Shown here: in pieces, positions 46,925 to 57,479 of the stretch
How positions within the stretch are numbered: position 1 is the stretch's first letter
Layout of the letters: every line of letters begins with the position of its first letter
Assembly: GCF_043290135.1 (NCBI RefSeq)
Contig: NC_134702.1
Span: 191,922,491-191,986,490 of the forward strand
Reading direction: 5' to 3'
Source: Rhipicephalus microplus
Taxonomy: Eukaryota > Arthropoda > Arachnida > Ixodida > Ixodidae
DNA length: 64,000 nt
Position numbers and translations under genes: made by a program
Notes under the pieces: generated by a model
The model's database searches: none
The model's input: the letters and a program-made list of their open reading frames with translations, nothing else
Told to the model about the DNA's origin: nothing

Positions 46925-47104
46925 TGTCACGTTACAACGTAACTGTAACCTGCTGATACTGGCACAGAAGAATGTCAAACTGATCGAAAAACGGCAGTAC
47001 GACTATTGTTTTTCTTAGCACGCGCATCTTTGTCCTCTTCTGAACAGCGGCACATACAAGCATGCCAGCATCTCTGGAAATAATAGTTTCTTGTACTAGT
47101 GGCA
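46925..47104 (-). repeat. 3' LTR of the Ty3/gypsy element
   Basis: 180 bp, TG...CA on either strand (plus strand TGTCACGTTACAAC...CTAGTGGCA). Aligned with 52238-52417 it shows five substitutions and no gap, 97.2% identity. Confidence 0.93.
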
Positions 47105-47117
47105 TTACCCCCCTTTC
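47105..47117 (-). promoter_or_regulatory. Polypurine tract of the Ty3/gypsy element
   Basis: The minus strand reads GAAAGGGGGGTAA directly before the LTR's TGCC. This is the expected primer site for plus-strand DNA synthesis. Confidence 0.8.
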
Positions 47118-47235
47118 CGAAGGACATCGTCCCGATGTCATAGCATTATTGCCAGATGAAAACACGCACGATAAGCAGTACACAATGGGGTGTTCACAAT
47201 CACTGTGTGTCTACTCAAGGGAGTGTGACGAATAG

Positions 47236-50200
47236 TCAGCGTTGGTAAAATGGTTTCATCCTCGAAACATGAACGACGTGTGGCTGTTGTGAACGGCGGG
47301 ATTGACGAGCCATGTCCTCGTCAAGAACCTCATAGTTCACTTCACTGAGACGGCGGAGAACTCTATAGGGACCAAAATAGCGGCATAACAACTTTTCTGA
47401 CCGGCCCCGTTGTCGAATGGGAGTCCACAACCATACTCGTTCTCCGGGTTGATAAGAGACATCGCGACGACGAGCGTTGTACCGCAGTGAGTCGATGCAT
47501 TGTTGCTTATGGATTCGTTCGACTGCAAGCTTACGAGCCGCGTCTGCCAGTCTGATAAATTCGTTCGTCTTGACACTAATTTGGTGTCTGTCTGGTAGAA
47601 GCATGGCATCCAGCATTGTAGTGACCTCCCTGCCATGAAGCAACCGGAATGGTGTGAATCCAGTTGTTTCTTGCACAGCGGTGTTGTAAGCGAACGTGAT
47701 GTAAGGGAGCATCTCATCCCAGTTTTTGTGGTCTTGGTCAACGTACATGGATAGCATGTCAGCGATCGTCTTGTTTAGTCGCTCTGTAAGGCCGTTGCTT
47801 TGTGGGTGGTATGCAGTAGTTTTTCGATGTGTTGTGCCGCTAAGCTGCATGACGTCTTGTATCATCCGGGCGGTAAAAGCTGTGCCACGATCAGTTATGA
47901 CAACTGCTGGTGCTCCATGTCGGAGGATGATGTTTTTCATAAAAAAGTGGGCGGTCTCAATGGCGGTGCCACGTTGTAATGCCTTCGTTTCGCAGTAGCG
48001 CGTCATGTAATCAGTAGCGACTACAATCCAGCGGTTGCCTTCTCGAGACTTGGGAAAAGGTCCGAGTAGATCCATGCCTATTTGTTGAAACGGTTGTGTC
48101 GGAGGAGCGATGGGCTTCAAAAAGCCGGCTGGGCGCTGATGTGGTGTTTTACGGCACTGGCACTCGTGACACGTCTTCACGTAATGCTTCACGTCTCGGC
48201 TGAGCTTAGGCCAGTAGTAGTGTTGGCGAATCCGGGCCAAGGTACGTGTATATCCCAAGTGGCCTGAGGAAGGCTCATCGTGACCGGCGGACAAGACATC
48301 GGCTCGTAACGCTGGCGGGACAACGAGCAGATACTCAGTTGCGTAAGGGTCGAAGTTTCTTTTATAGAGGATATTTCTGCGGACGCAGAACGATGATGAC
48401 GAGCGGCCGAATGCTGGTGGTGGATGCGGCGTACGGCCTTCGAGATATTCGATGAATTGTCAAAGCTCGGAATCGTTCTTCTGCTGTTCAGCCAAGTCGG
48501 ATACACTAACCGCGCAGAGAAAAAGGCCGTCGAGATTGTGATCACCTGGCGCTGTTTTGAGAGGAGCTCGGGAAAGGCAGTCCGCGTCAGTATGCTTCCG
48601 GCCAGACTTGTACACGACTGTCAAATCGAACTCCTGGAGGCGTAAGCTCCACCTGGCCAGACGTCCGGAAGGGTCTTTAAGGTTCGCCAACCAGCAGAGC
48701 GCATGATGATCGGTAACAACTCTGAACGGGCGACCATACAGGTACGGTCTGAATTTAGCTATTGCCCAGACAACAGCTAGGCACTCCTTTTCAGTTGTTG
48801 TGTAATTCGCCTCCACAGATGATAAAATCCGACTCGCATAAGCATTAGGGCGTTCGACGCCGCCTTGCCACTGGACGAGGACTGCACCAAGGCCGATGTT
48901 ACTGGCGTCTGTGTGTAGTTCAGTGTCGGCATATTCGTCGTAGTGTCCGAGTAAGGGCTCAGATTGGAGACGCTGCTGGAGCTCGGAGAAAGCGCGTGTT
49001 TGCTCAAGGCCCCACACGAAGGGAACGTCGTCTTTTGTTAGACGAGTGAGGGGTTCGGCAATGTTTGCAAAATTCTGCACAAAGCGTCTGTAGTATGCGC
49101 AGAGGCCTAAAAATCGACGCACATCACGTTTGTTGGTAGGTGGTGGAAAATCTGCGACAGCCAATGTTTTGTCTGGGTCCGGCCGAATACCGTCAGTGCT
49201 AACAAGGTGACCGAGGAACTTCAATTCGTTGTAACCAAAATGACATTTTTCTGGTTTCAGTGATAAGCCTGCCGTGCGAATTGCAGCAAACACAGATCTA
49301 AGTCGTTGCAAATGCTGCTCAAACGTTTGGGAGAAGACAACGACGTCGTCTAAGTAAACAAGGCATGCTTCCCACTTGAGACCGGAGAGCACTGTATCCA
49401 TCATCCTCTGGAATGTCGCAGGGGCAGAACACAGACCGAAGAGCAGCACCTTGAATTCGTACAGACCATCAGGCGTTATGAATGCTGTTTTCTCTCGGTC
49501 GCGTTCATCAACTTCGATCTGCCAGTAGCCACTGCGTAAATCCATAGAGGAGAAGTATCGGGCGCGTCTGAGGCGGTCTAGTGAGTCGTCGATGCGCGGA
49601 AGCGGATAAACGTCTTTCTTTGTGACTTTGTTGAGTTTGCGGTAATCGACGCAAAATCGGAGAGTGCCATCCTTCTTTTTTACTAGTACGACGGGGGACG
49701 ACCATGGACTGTTCGAGGGTTGGATTACGCCATCTTCGAGCATCTGCTTCACTTGAGAACGTATAGCCTCTTGTTCCTTTTGTGATACTCGGTAGGCGTG
49801 CTGACGTATAGGTCTCTCAGCATGGTCAGTGACAATGCTGTGCTTTACGGTTGGCGTTTGTTTTATCTTGGATGTAGACGCAAAACAGTCGCTAAACATG
49901 CGGAGGATACAGCGGATTCGCTCTTTCTGCGCACATGACAGCTTCGGATTGACATCGACTGTATCGGCTACCACGGTGTCACTTTCAACAGCTGTAGAAA
50001 TTGGGGCTATCGTCGTACACGCTTCATCGTCAATGGATTCGAAATGAGCGATAGTTGTTCGCTTGGCCAAATGTTGGTATGCTCCACTAAAATTGGTGAC
50101 CAACAACTCAGTCATCCCACGTTTAAATTGAATTATGCCGCGGGCAACACAGATTTGCTGAGACAAGAGCACCGAAAGGTTGGCTTCAGCGATACCACGG

Positions 50201-50786
50201 CTGTCATGGTCTATGTCGCCCTGTACTGTAACGAACATACTGGTGCGTGGTGGTAGTGTGACGGTGTCGTCGACAATGCGAAGCGCAGTCTTCTGCGGAT
50301 TGGTATCTCTAGACTTCGGGCCATAGTCGTCAGCAAACGTTACGAGGCAGTTTCGAAGATTTATAACAGCGCCATGCTCACGAAGGAAATCCATGCCAAG
50401 GATAACTTTCCGGGAGCATTCGGGAAGCACAAAAAAAGAAGCAACGAACGTCGACTCACAGATTTGCAGCCATGCGGTGCATCTCCCGATTGGTGTCAAG
50501 AGATGACCACCGGCTGTCCGAAGGTTCGGTCCATGCCCCCAAGGAGTCGTGACTTTCCTGAGCTCAGCCACAAGTTCAGCGCTGATAACTGAGTAGTCGG
50601 CCCCGGTGTCGACCAGAGCAGTCACTGGATGGTTGTCGACACGAATGGCAATGTCAGCAGAAACGGGTTCGTCAGCGATGTGTGGTGTCGGCTGAAAGGA
50701 ATCGTCGAAGGGCGTTGGAAGGGTCGGAGGAGGCTGTTTTGACGATAGCTTAACAGCGGTCCCACCCCCGGAGGCCGCTGATTCTA
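47236..50786 (-). pseudogene. pol: Ty3/gypsy pol (protease-RT-RNase H-integrase) with one stop
   Basis: A single frame, in the -1 register relative to gag, entered by frameshifting at the gag stop. Protease has DTGA (50610-50599). RT has YPLPRIDD, SSMDLRSGYWQI with the first catalytic Asp, and YLDD (about 49356-49345). RNase H has LHTDASNIGLG and ends near DADCLSRAP. Integrase has an HHCC zinc domain (GHDEPSSGHLG then TCHEC), catalytic Asp in MDLLGPF and ITDRG and Glu in GLTERLN with D-35-E spacing, then a GPYRVL module at the C terminus. A TGA at 48462-48460 interrupts between RNase H and integrase; upstream and downstream are the same frame. The protein would process, copy and integrate the element. 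Two usable halves of about 721 and 352 codons remain. Confidence 0.9.
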
Positions 50787-50793
50787 GTTTCCC
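50766..50793 (-). promoter_or_regulatory. gag-pol -1 ribosomal frameshift signal
   Basis: On the minus strand the last gag codons are GGA AAC TAG. With the preceding G they form the slippery heptamer G GGA AAC (50793-50787) immediately before the stop (50786-50784). Six nucleotides after the heptamer a stem CAGCGG...CCGCTG can form around a C/G-rich loop. Slipping back one base reads GGG AAA CTA GAA TCA, the open pol frame, which continues without a stop to the protease. All elements of a canonical -1 signal are present. Confidence 0.8.
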
Positions 50794-52211
50794 CGGCGTG
50801 GACTTGCGGACCTAGCGGATCGTCTCGCAACAACGTCGGCGAAAGTGGAGTATTGATTCGCGGACGTAGAGCGTCGAGGAGACGGAGAGCGTGATTGGCG
50901 TCGCTGAAGATTCGGAGACGGTAGACTTGCCAAGTATTCTGCGATGGCGCGGGGTCGTTCGCCGTCCCTGGGCCGACGAGCGTCTGGCCGAAATCCGGGT
51001 AGGCCCATCTGTCTGTACGAGCACTCCCGGTACAAGTGACCTGGCTCACCACAGTGGTAGCATAGTGGCCGATTGTCGGAAGCGCGCCACACGCTAGATT
51101 TCCGCAAATTAGGTCGCGGATTCTCATAGTGTGGTGGGCCAGAGAAGTACTGCGGCATCTGCGGGCAAGTCGGTCGTTGGTTTTCATAGCGTGGCCCGCC
51201 CGAGAAGTGCTGTGGCGTCTGCAGGCTAGTCGGTCGGGGGAAATAGCTGGCTGCCGGTGCAGGAGTACGTACAGCTTCCGCATACGTTAGCAGAGGAGCT
51301 TCGGTTGGAGGTGGCGATAATGGTCGTACCAGCTGCCGCACCTCTTCACGGACGACGTCTGTCAGAGCAGCCACTTGAGGCTGTGAAGGCACTGCGTGAA
51401 GCTTTTGTAGCTCGTCGCGTACAATGCTACGGACTAGCTCAGCAAGGTCTCTCACGCTCGTGACATCGGGTGTTACAAAGGGTGCTGACAGGCATGCAAG
51501 GTTGTCGGACCGCTCATACTGCGAAGACCGCTGTCTAAGCATTCGCTCCATTGTCGTCGCTTCACGGAGGAATTCTGCCACGGTAGCTGGTGGGTTTCGT
51601 ACAAGTCCTGCAAACAGTTGCTCCTTGACACCCCGCATCAGAATGCGCACCTTTTTGTCTTCCGTCATTTCAGAATCCGCTCGACGGAACAGACGAGACA
51701 TCTCCTCAACGAACATGGCCACGCTTTCATTGGGTCGTTGATTGCGAGAATTGAGGAGACGTTCGGCTTGTTCTTTCCGGTCAGCGCTACCATACGTGTT
51801 CCGCAGCTGAGCGCAAAACACTGGCCAGGTTGTCAGGGCGGCCTCGTGATTCTCGAACCATATACGCGCCGAATCCTCCAGGTAGAAATAGACATACCGC
51901 AGTTTCCAGTGCTCGTCCCACTCGTTGGCGACGGCGACTCGATCGTATTGGTCCAGCCAGTCTTCAACGTCTTCGTAGGGCTCCCCATGGAAAGGCTTTG
52001 GCGTTCGAGAGGCTGGTAGCCATGGTGCTGGCGGAGTCGCGGTCTGTTCAGTCTGGCTTGCAGTTGTCGCATATGCCATGGTTCTGGAGCGTTCCGGAAG
52101 AGGGCTGAACTGGGGTGGTAGGCCTAGTTGCCGCCGACTGCGTCGAAGGTTGGCTGTTTCTACTAAGGCGTCGATGTTGGGACCGAGATCTTCCTCGTGG
52201 TAACAGTGCAT
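50784..52211 (-). CDS. gag: Ty3/gypsy Gag
   Basis: 475-codon intact frame, the structural protein that builds the virus-like particle and binds the element's RNA. The start at 52211 is the first ATG after the 5' LTR, 27 bp from the LTR edge. Residues about 75-200 form the Ty3-type capsid region, with FHGEPYEDVEDWLDQYD and RIWFENHEAALTTWPVFC. A single CCHC zinc knuckle, CYHCGEPGHLYREC, sits at about residues 384-397. The tail is arginine- and serine-rich (RSPSPRR, RSASPRRGN), suited to nucleic-acid binding. The frame ends on the slippery heptamer that leads into pol. Confidence 0.9.
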   Translation of the reverse strand: MHCYHEEDLGPNIDALVETANLRRSRRQLGLPPQFSPLPERSRTMAYATTASQTEQTATPPAPWLPASRTPKPFHGEPYEDVEDWLDQYDRVAVANEWDEHWKLRYVYFYLEDSARIWFENHEAALTTWPVFCAQLRNTYGSADRKEQAERLLNSRNQRPNESVAMFVEEMSRLFRRADSEMTEDKKVRILMRGVKEQLFAGLVRNPPATVAEFLREATTMERMLRQRSSQYERSDNLACLSAPFVTPDVTSVRDLAELVRSIVRDELQKLHAVPSQPQVAALTDVVREEVRQLVRPLSPPPTEAPLLTYAEAVRTPAPAASYFPRPTSLQTPQHFSGGPRYENQRPTCPQMPQYFSGPPHYENPRPNLRKSSVWRASDNRPLCYHCGEPGHLYRECSYRQMGLPGFRPDARRPRDGERPRAIAEYLASLPSPNLQRRQSRSPSPRRSTSANQYSTFADVVARRSARSASPRRGN

Positions 52212-52219
52212 AGACTATT

Positions 52220-52237
52220 ACCCAGCGCCTCCACCAG
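52220..52237 (-). promoter_or_regulatory. Probable primer-binding site
   Basis: One base after the 5' LTR the minus strand reads TGGTGGAGGCGCTGGG, starting with the TGG expected opposite a tRNA CCA end. The tRNA species was not identified. Confidence 0.5.
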
Positions 52238-52417
52238 TGTCACGTTACAACGAAACTGTAACCTGCTGATACTGGCACAGAAGAATGTCAAACTGATCGA
52301 ACAACGGCAGTACGACTATTGTTTTTCTCAGCACGCGCATCTTTGTCTTCTTCTGAACAGCGGCACATACAAGCATGCCAGCATCTGTGGAAATAATAGT
52401 TTCTTGTACTAGTGGCA
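52238..52417 (-). repeat. 5' LTR of the Ty3/gypsy element
   Basis: 180 bp, partner of 46925-47104. It should hold the element's promoter; no clear TATA box was identified. Confidence 0.93.
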
Positions 52418-52421
52418 ATAT

Positions 52422-54565
52422 AATCAAATCTGGCCATAAAGATAATAATAAAAATTTTCTGAAAATTGCATCGTGCGCATGTGTGCTCGCGAAAGCAAAG
52501 AAAGTTAATTTTTCTGGCGAAGTTCAATGAGGTAGTGGCAAAAACGTAATTGGATGCATCTTCCACGAATTCAAAGTACTAAGACATCATTACCACAAAG
52601 TAAAAAAAAATGTTATTGCTGAGGCAGAGAATTCATCAGGACTAAATTTTTAGAAACGCTTGTCGTCTTGAATATAAGTTAGACCTAAAGGAGCTGTACC
52701 GAAAGATTCCAAACTTGGATAACTTATGAGAGTCTAAGAATTTTTAGAGAGACAATATGCCGTGTCATTTTATGACGAGGTATCAATTCTGAACGCGTAA
52801 TTCAAGGCACTCTCAGAATAGTCTCTCAAGTTTACTCACGTTCAATGGCACCGGTGTCTGTTTCTTTAGGTGAGCGGAATTTCTACAGTTTATTGTCTAT
52901 TTCTGACTTCAGTCAATTCTTCTAGGGTAAATTTATTTGCACTCTTGTTGAGGGTAGTAGCGTTAGGACAGTTTTCAGGTTCAACAATGACTTTTTGATC
53001 ATATTGACAACAGCTCCAGTACCGCCGACCTAGTCGATACCGATACCTTTACAAGATTTAGACAGATATTACCTGCGATTGAAGTGACTTGCCAGCTTTC
53101 AGTGAATTCCGGCATAACGTCTTCATATGCTACTTCTCAGAGAGATCACGTGGGCTGGCAGTAGCTGCGTCCCATGACTCAACCACTGTGGTGCATTATC
53201 TCCTGTCATTCAAGGCTTTATAAGCGTAATATTGCCAGCATCTGCTTCGGTAACGCTTTTTGTAAATGCTGTCACCATCGTGTAGCCCCGAGTTTCGGCA
53301 AGCAGATAAAACACCTCAAAGAGGCAGGCTTTTCGCAAGTTGTACTGGTTCCCATTGAAAAAGTTACTTCGAAAAAATTGCAATCCCGCAAATGCACTAA
53401 TGCCACTTCATGGTAATGAAGACGTAGATGCGATATGGCATGTTAAAAACGTGTCTCATAACTTCATTAAGGTAAGCGATGAGATGTAAAGGTGATCTTT
53501 CCTGCACCTTAGAAACCTCCAAATTTTACAAAATCGGATATTCTTGCTTCAGGAATGCATCAGCCTGTACCCTCAAGTACTAAAGTGAATGTGCCGAATG
53601 CGGGTGGGCGTGGTCGATGGCGTTCCCATTTCATGAGAAAAGACGTACCATAGGCCAAACTAAGCAGTTCCTAAATGGCAAGCTCATGCAATACGAAGAT
53701 GTTAAGAATGACAGAGTGTATCCTGGCATTATTTGGTAGAGATTGCAAGTGCTTGAGCATAATTTTCACGCATGCTTTGTGATTTACAACGGTAGAAATA
53801 AGTGGAACAGATTGACAACTTAGAATATTGAAGATTGTGACCGTTGCTTGACGGTGGCCTCTCTATCATTACCCCGAAAATAATGGTGATATCTCAAGGT
53901 AACTTCGCAACAACAAAATCTAACCGCTCTGCCTTCATAGATGGCACCAGTATTTTCTTGGAATCAACATTCTTGAAAGATTTGCCTTGCGTGTGTACGC
54001 CTCTCTATATATATTTCTTTTATCATTCTCTGAGCGCCTTCTATTTAAAATTATGTAGTACCAACTCTATCAAATGTTTACTTTCAAACCGACGCTAAAA
54101 TTTCAAGTTTGATGAGGCATCTATGCTCTGGAACAACTTTCTGCGGCAATGAAGATACACTATGAAACCAAAGTGGGTGTTTGCCATCGCTGAGGAATGT
54201 AGCCCCCCAAATGCGTCTGGTTTTTACGTTATGACACTGAAAACAACAATATTTTATTTTTTACAAGATGCTGCTCATTAGGAGACGCTGTGCGAATTAA
54301 GGCGATAATATTATTTGTTTAGATTCATAAAATGTCATTCCGCGATTTTGCACGTCTGAAGACGAAGCAGCTTTAGAGGCACTTTACAGTCCACAAGGCG
54401 TCTTTATCTTTATAGTTGAGTGCTCGTCGCCCTCCAGCTATTTCGACAACTCGCCGAAGGAGCCTGGGTTAAATTTACCCATAAACACCTTTGTAAGCAG
54501 ACGTAGCAAATTGAATGCAGAGGTATTATTTGAACACGCCTGGCATTCGAAAAGCGAGTGGTGGT
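52422..54565. other. Unassigned DNA between two retroelements
   Basis: AT-rich with only short frames (114 codons at most, at its right end inside LINE 3' DNA). The core GAACAACTTTCTGCGGCAATG lies at 54130-54150. No other motif was seen. Confidence 0.35.
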
Positions 54566-54661
54566 GGTGGCGGTGCTGAAAAACTTTTACAGAAATTATT
54601 TACATTTGAGAGAGAAGTACGACCTCAAGGGGCGACCCTTTACAAGCTCTACAAGGAGTCT

Positions 54662-57470
54662 CTAGTGCGTGACCCACGAAGCTTCTGCGTCGGCACGCGG
54701 CCTGGCCACGAGGGCTCTTTGCCCTGCCAAGGCGAAGCAGCCGAGCAGGACAGCCTCCCATCTCTCTCGTATTGGGGGTGTAGGGAAATTAATTGGGGGA
54801 CCACCGGGTTAAAAGCGCATGCAATAGGATGGAAAGGTGGGCTAGTTGGTAATTCATGATTGTTCAGCGAACTTGAAGCGTGGGGGTAAACACAGACAAA
54901 AAGCAAAGAGGAGGCACACAGCACGAGCTCTCAGGCGCTCGTGCTGTGTGCCTCCTCTTTGCTTTGTGTCGGTGTTTACCCCCACGCTCCCATTTCGCTG
55001 AACAATCATAGAAGCGCATGCCCACACCATGTGAAAAGTGTCCACAAGCGGATGGGCACAGTGTGGGCATTCCCCGGAGAAGGCCAGATTGAAGTGCTTA
55101 AGTATAGCCGGGCACAATACTGTGTTGGTGTAAAGGCGCAAGAGCCAGCGCTCGCCCGACTTAGTCAGGCCCGGCACTGGGGGCGGAAATCGGAGCCTCT
55201 TCGATTTGTAAATCGCTATAATTTCGCGAAAGGACGTTACCAGATTAGGTTCTGTATCATCAGGCGATGAAGGGCGAGGTGGGTCCCGGAAATCAAGCGC
55301 GCGGGCCGAGGCATCGGCAGCCTCGTTACCACCTAGTCCTGCGTGAGCTGGAGTCCAGATGACGAAACATGTATTAGAGCGGTCCATGTAATCACAGCGC
55401 TTATAGATTCAAGCAGCGCGAACAGTGATACAACCTTTAGCTAGATTTTGACATGTGCTCCGCGAGTCGATAATAATAAGCCGAGAAACGGGTTGCGCTG
55501 CGGTGAGAGGTATGGCGAATTCCTCCACGTGAGGGATGTCTGTGGCTCGAAATGTGAGCCCTTGTACAGGCATGTTTTGATGGACTACAGCCGCCGTGTA
55601 CCACCCCCCCATGGTGAGGGTCGAATGCGTCCGTATAAACGACTCCAAAACGCGACCCATAGCGTTCCTTCAAAGCTGTAACGCACGCAGTTCGCCTGCC
55701 ATCGTGAGTTCCGCTAGACATGTTTTGGGGCAGAGGCTGGATAACCAATGCTCCCCTCCAGTCCTCATGGATCATGGTCTGCTCCTCAGCATTGTAGGTG
55801 GAAAGGATATGGAGGCGGCGTAAGAGACATCTCCCAGCGTGTGACTTGGTAAGTCGCAGGTATTGGTTGTTGAGATGGGCCTCTTTGAGTTCCCCGTACG
55901 TGTTGGTCATGCCCAGCTCTGCAAGACGTTGGTTAGACGTCGTGATCGGGAGGTCTAGGGCGCGCTTGTATATTTTCCGGAAAATGCTGTCCAGCAGGTT
56001 TTCATCACATTTGCGCAAACGTAGGTAGGGTGTCGAATAAAGAATGCGACTGGTCACAAAAGCGTTGGCGAGGCGTAGAACATCGCGGCATCTGATATCC
56101 CCTCACTTGTTTGAGACTCGGTGGGCCATGAGGCCCACCTGATCCCCGACCGTACGTAATTTGTGCAGGGTGGTATCGACTTTCCGGCTCTTGTGTACAA
56201 ATAGCCCTAAGACGCGAATTTCTTCGCGTTCTGGGATAGGTCCGGTGCACAGGGAAAGTACAATTTCAGTCGTGTCTTATGGTTTAGGGCGAAGATCCAC
56301 ATACTCCGATTTCGTGGGGAAACATTCGAGGCCACAGCGGTGGGCGTATTCATCCACGACTGATGCTGCTTGCTGCAGGCTGGCCTCAATGCTGTCAAGA
56401 GAACCGTGTGTTTCCCACAGCGTGATATCGTCGGTATACAGAGCGTGCCGTACACCGGGGATATCTTTCAGCAGCGGGGGGAGATCAGCCATGGCGAGAT
56501 TGAACAGAAGGGGAGAGTGGACCACTCCCTGTGGTGTTCTTCGAGTACCTAGAAGATACGGACCGTGCTTCTTGTCTTGAATGCGGAGACATGTCGGCTG
56601 TTTCATCAAGAACTGACGGATGTACCTGAAAGCATTACGCCCACTGTCTGCTTGGGTGAGATGGGTAAGATTTATTTCGTGGGTAACGTTATCAAAAGCT
56701 CCCTTGAGATCCATGGCGATGACTACCTTGTCGTCACTGGGATGTTTTACCAGCTAAATAACGTCACGGTGGAGTTGCAGGAGAATGTCCTGAGCAGAGC
56801 AATGTGGACGAAAGTTGTACATAGTGTCGGCAAAGGTTCGACGGGCCTCGAGGTAATCGGAAAGCTTATCCTTGACGATTGTTTCCATTAGCTTTCCCAC
56901 ACACGACGTTAAGGAATGGGGTCAGAGATTTCCGATACTTATTCACTTGCCCCGTTTTGGTATAAAAGTTACCAGGGCCGTTTTCCCATCAATCTGGAGT
57001 AGTTCGCATCCCTCCTAAACTCAATTGAAGTAGTCGAGGAGGTGAAGGTATACAAGGTCTGGGAGGTTGGCTAAAAGCTTAGCCTCACTAAATCTCAACC
57101 CGGCGCTGTTCCTCGCTTCGATTTGCACAGGGCCACCTTCAGATCGTGGAATGAAAAGCAACGATTCAAGTCTGCGTTCTCTGAGCCTGCATATGAGTAC
57201 GCCGGTCCAATGGGGTCCTGTCGGGCGAAGAGATATTTATCCCTAAGTGCCTGCGCCAATTTATCCGCGTCACCCGCGTAGGTGTGGAGCGCACGTTGAA
57301 GATGCTTTTGCGTTTCTATGCGGGTTTTGGTGGGGTCAATGAGGGCCCTGAAAAAATGCCACGTGCTGCGGTTTGACATAAGCTTAGCAACATTGTTACA
57401 GTGCTCTACCCAATTGGAGTCAGCGAGCTGGGCCGCATACTCAGCTGCTCCTTGGGTGGGAGCGTAGGTG
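54662..57470 (-). pseudogene. I-superfamily LINE ORF2 relic (RT, RNase H, CCHC finger)
   Basis: Readable pieces in order: the linker AAQLADSNWVEHCNN and LRDKYLFARQDPIGPAYSYAG; SLTSCVGKLMETIV; MDLKGAFDNVTHE (first RT aspartate); TPQGVVHSPLLFNLAM; ALYTDDITLW, where the usual YADD is YTDD; the post-RT segment KIYKRALDLPITTSNQRLAELG; RNase H with VVYTDA, VEEFAI, IIIDSRS and WTPAHAGLGGNEAADASARAL, supplying the D-E-D-D residues; a finger CPHC...HMVWAC; and the tail WEAVLLGCFALAGQRALVA. Frameshifts occur near 56715 and 55650, with others upstream. No AP-endonuclease motif precedes the linker. The RNA-copying enzyme is not producible from this copy. Confidence 0.82.
54823..55012. mobile_element. 190-bp hairpin element inserted in the LINE
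   Basis: The sequence between two copies of (A)AGCGCATGC (54813-54822 and 55012-55021) interrupts the LINE codons for the end of its CCHC finger. Inside, 54856-54928 and 54937-55009 are inverted repeats of 73 nt with about six to eight mismatches around an 8-nt loop. A further 33 bp lie only on the left side. Removing the insert and one duplicate restores HMVWACAFNPVV across the junction. A 9-10-bp target duplication is the length made by Mutator-like transposases, among others. The missing terminal symmetry prevents a firm family call. Confidence 0.75.
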
Positions 57471-57479
57471 TACGCGGTT

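Larger units (their letters stand above)
46925..52417 (-). mobile_element. Nearly intact Ty3/gypsy LTR retrotransposon
   Basis: A 5,493-bp element on the minus strand. It has 180-bp LTRs at both ends, a 4-bp target duplication ATAT (46921-46924 and 52418-52421), a polypurine tract next to the 3' LTR, and the order LTR-gag-PR-RT-RNase H-IN-LTR. Domain order with integrase last identifies Ty3/gypsy rather than Copia. No envelope frame exists between integrase and the 3' LTR (only about 120 bp). The LTRs differ at 5 of 180 positions, implying a moderately recent insertion. One nonsense codon in pol is the only coding defect I found. Confidence 0.93.

Noticed and set aside
47105..47235. A possible envelope gene of the gypsy element
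   Set aside because: Only about 120 bp separate the integrase stop from the polypurine tract, too short for any envelope protein.
47726..48645. Plus-strand frames over the gypsy pol region
   Set aside because: Shadow frames of the minus-strand integrase and RNase H coding sequence.
54509..54859. 114-codon plus-strand frame with a glycine run
   Set aside because: It overlaps the 3' end of the minus-strand LINE; the glycine run is a GTG/GCG repeat.
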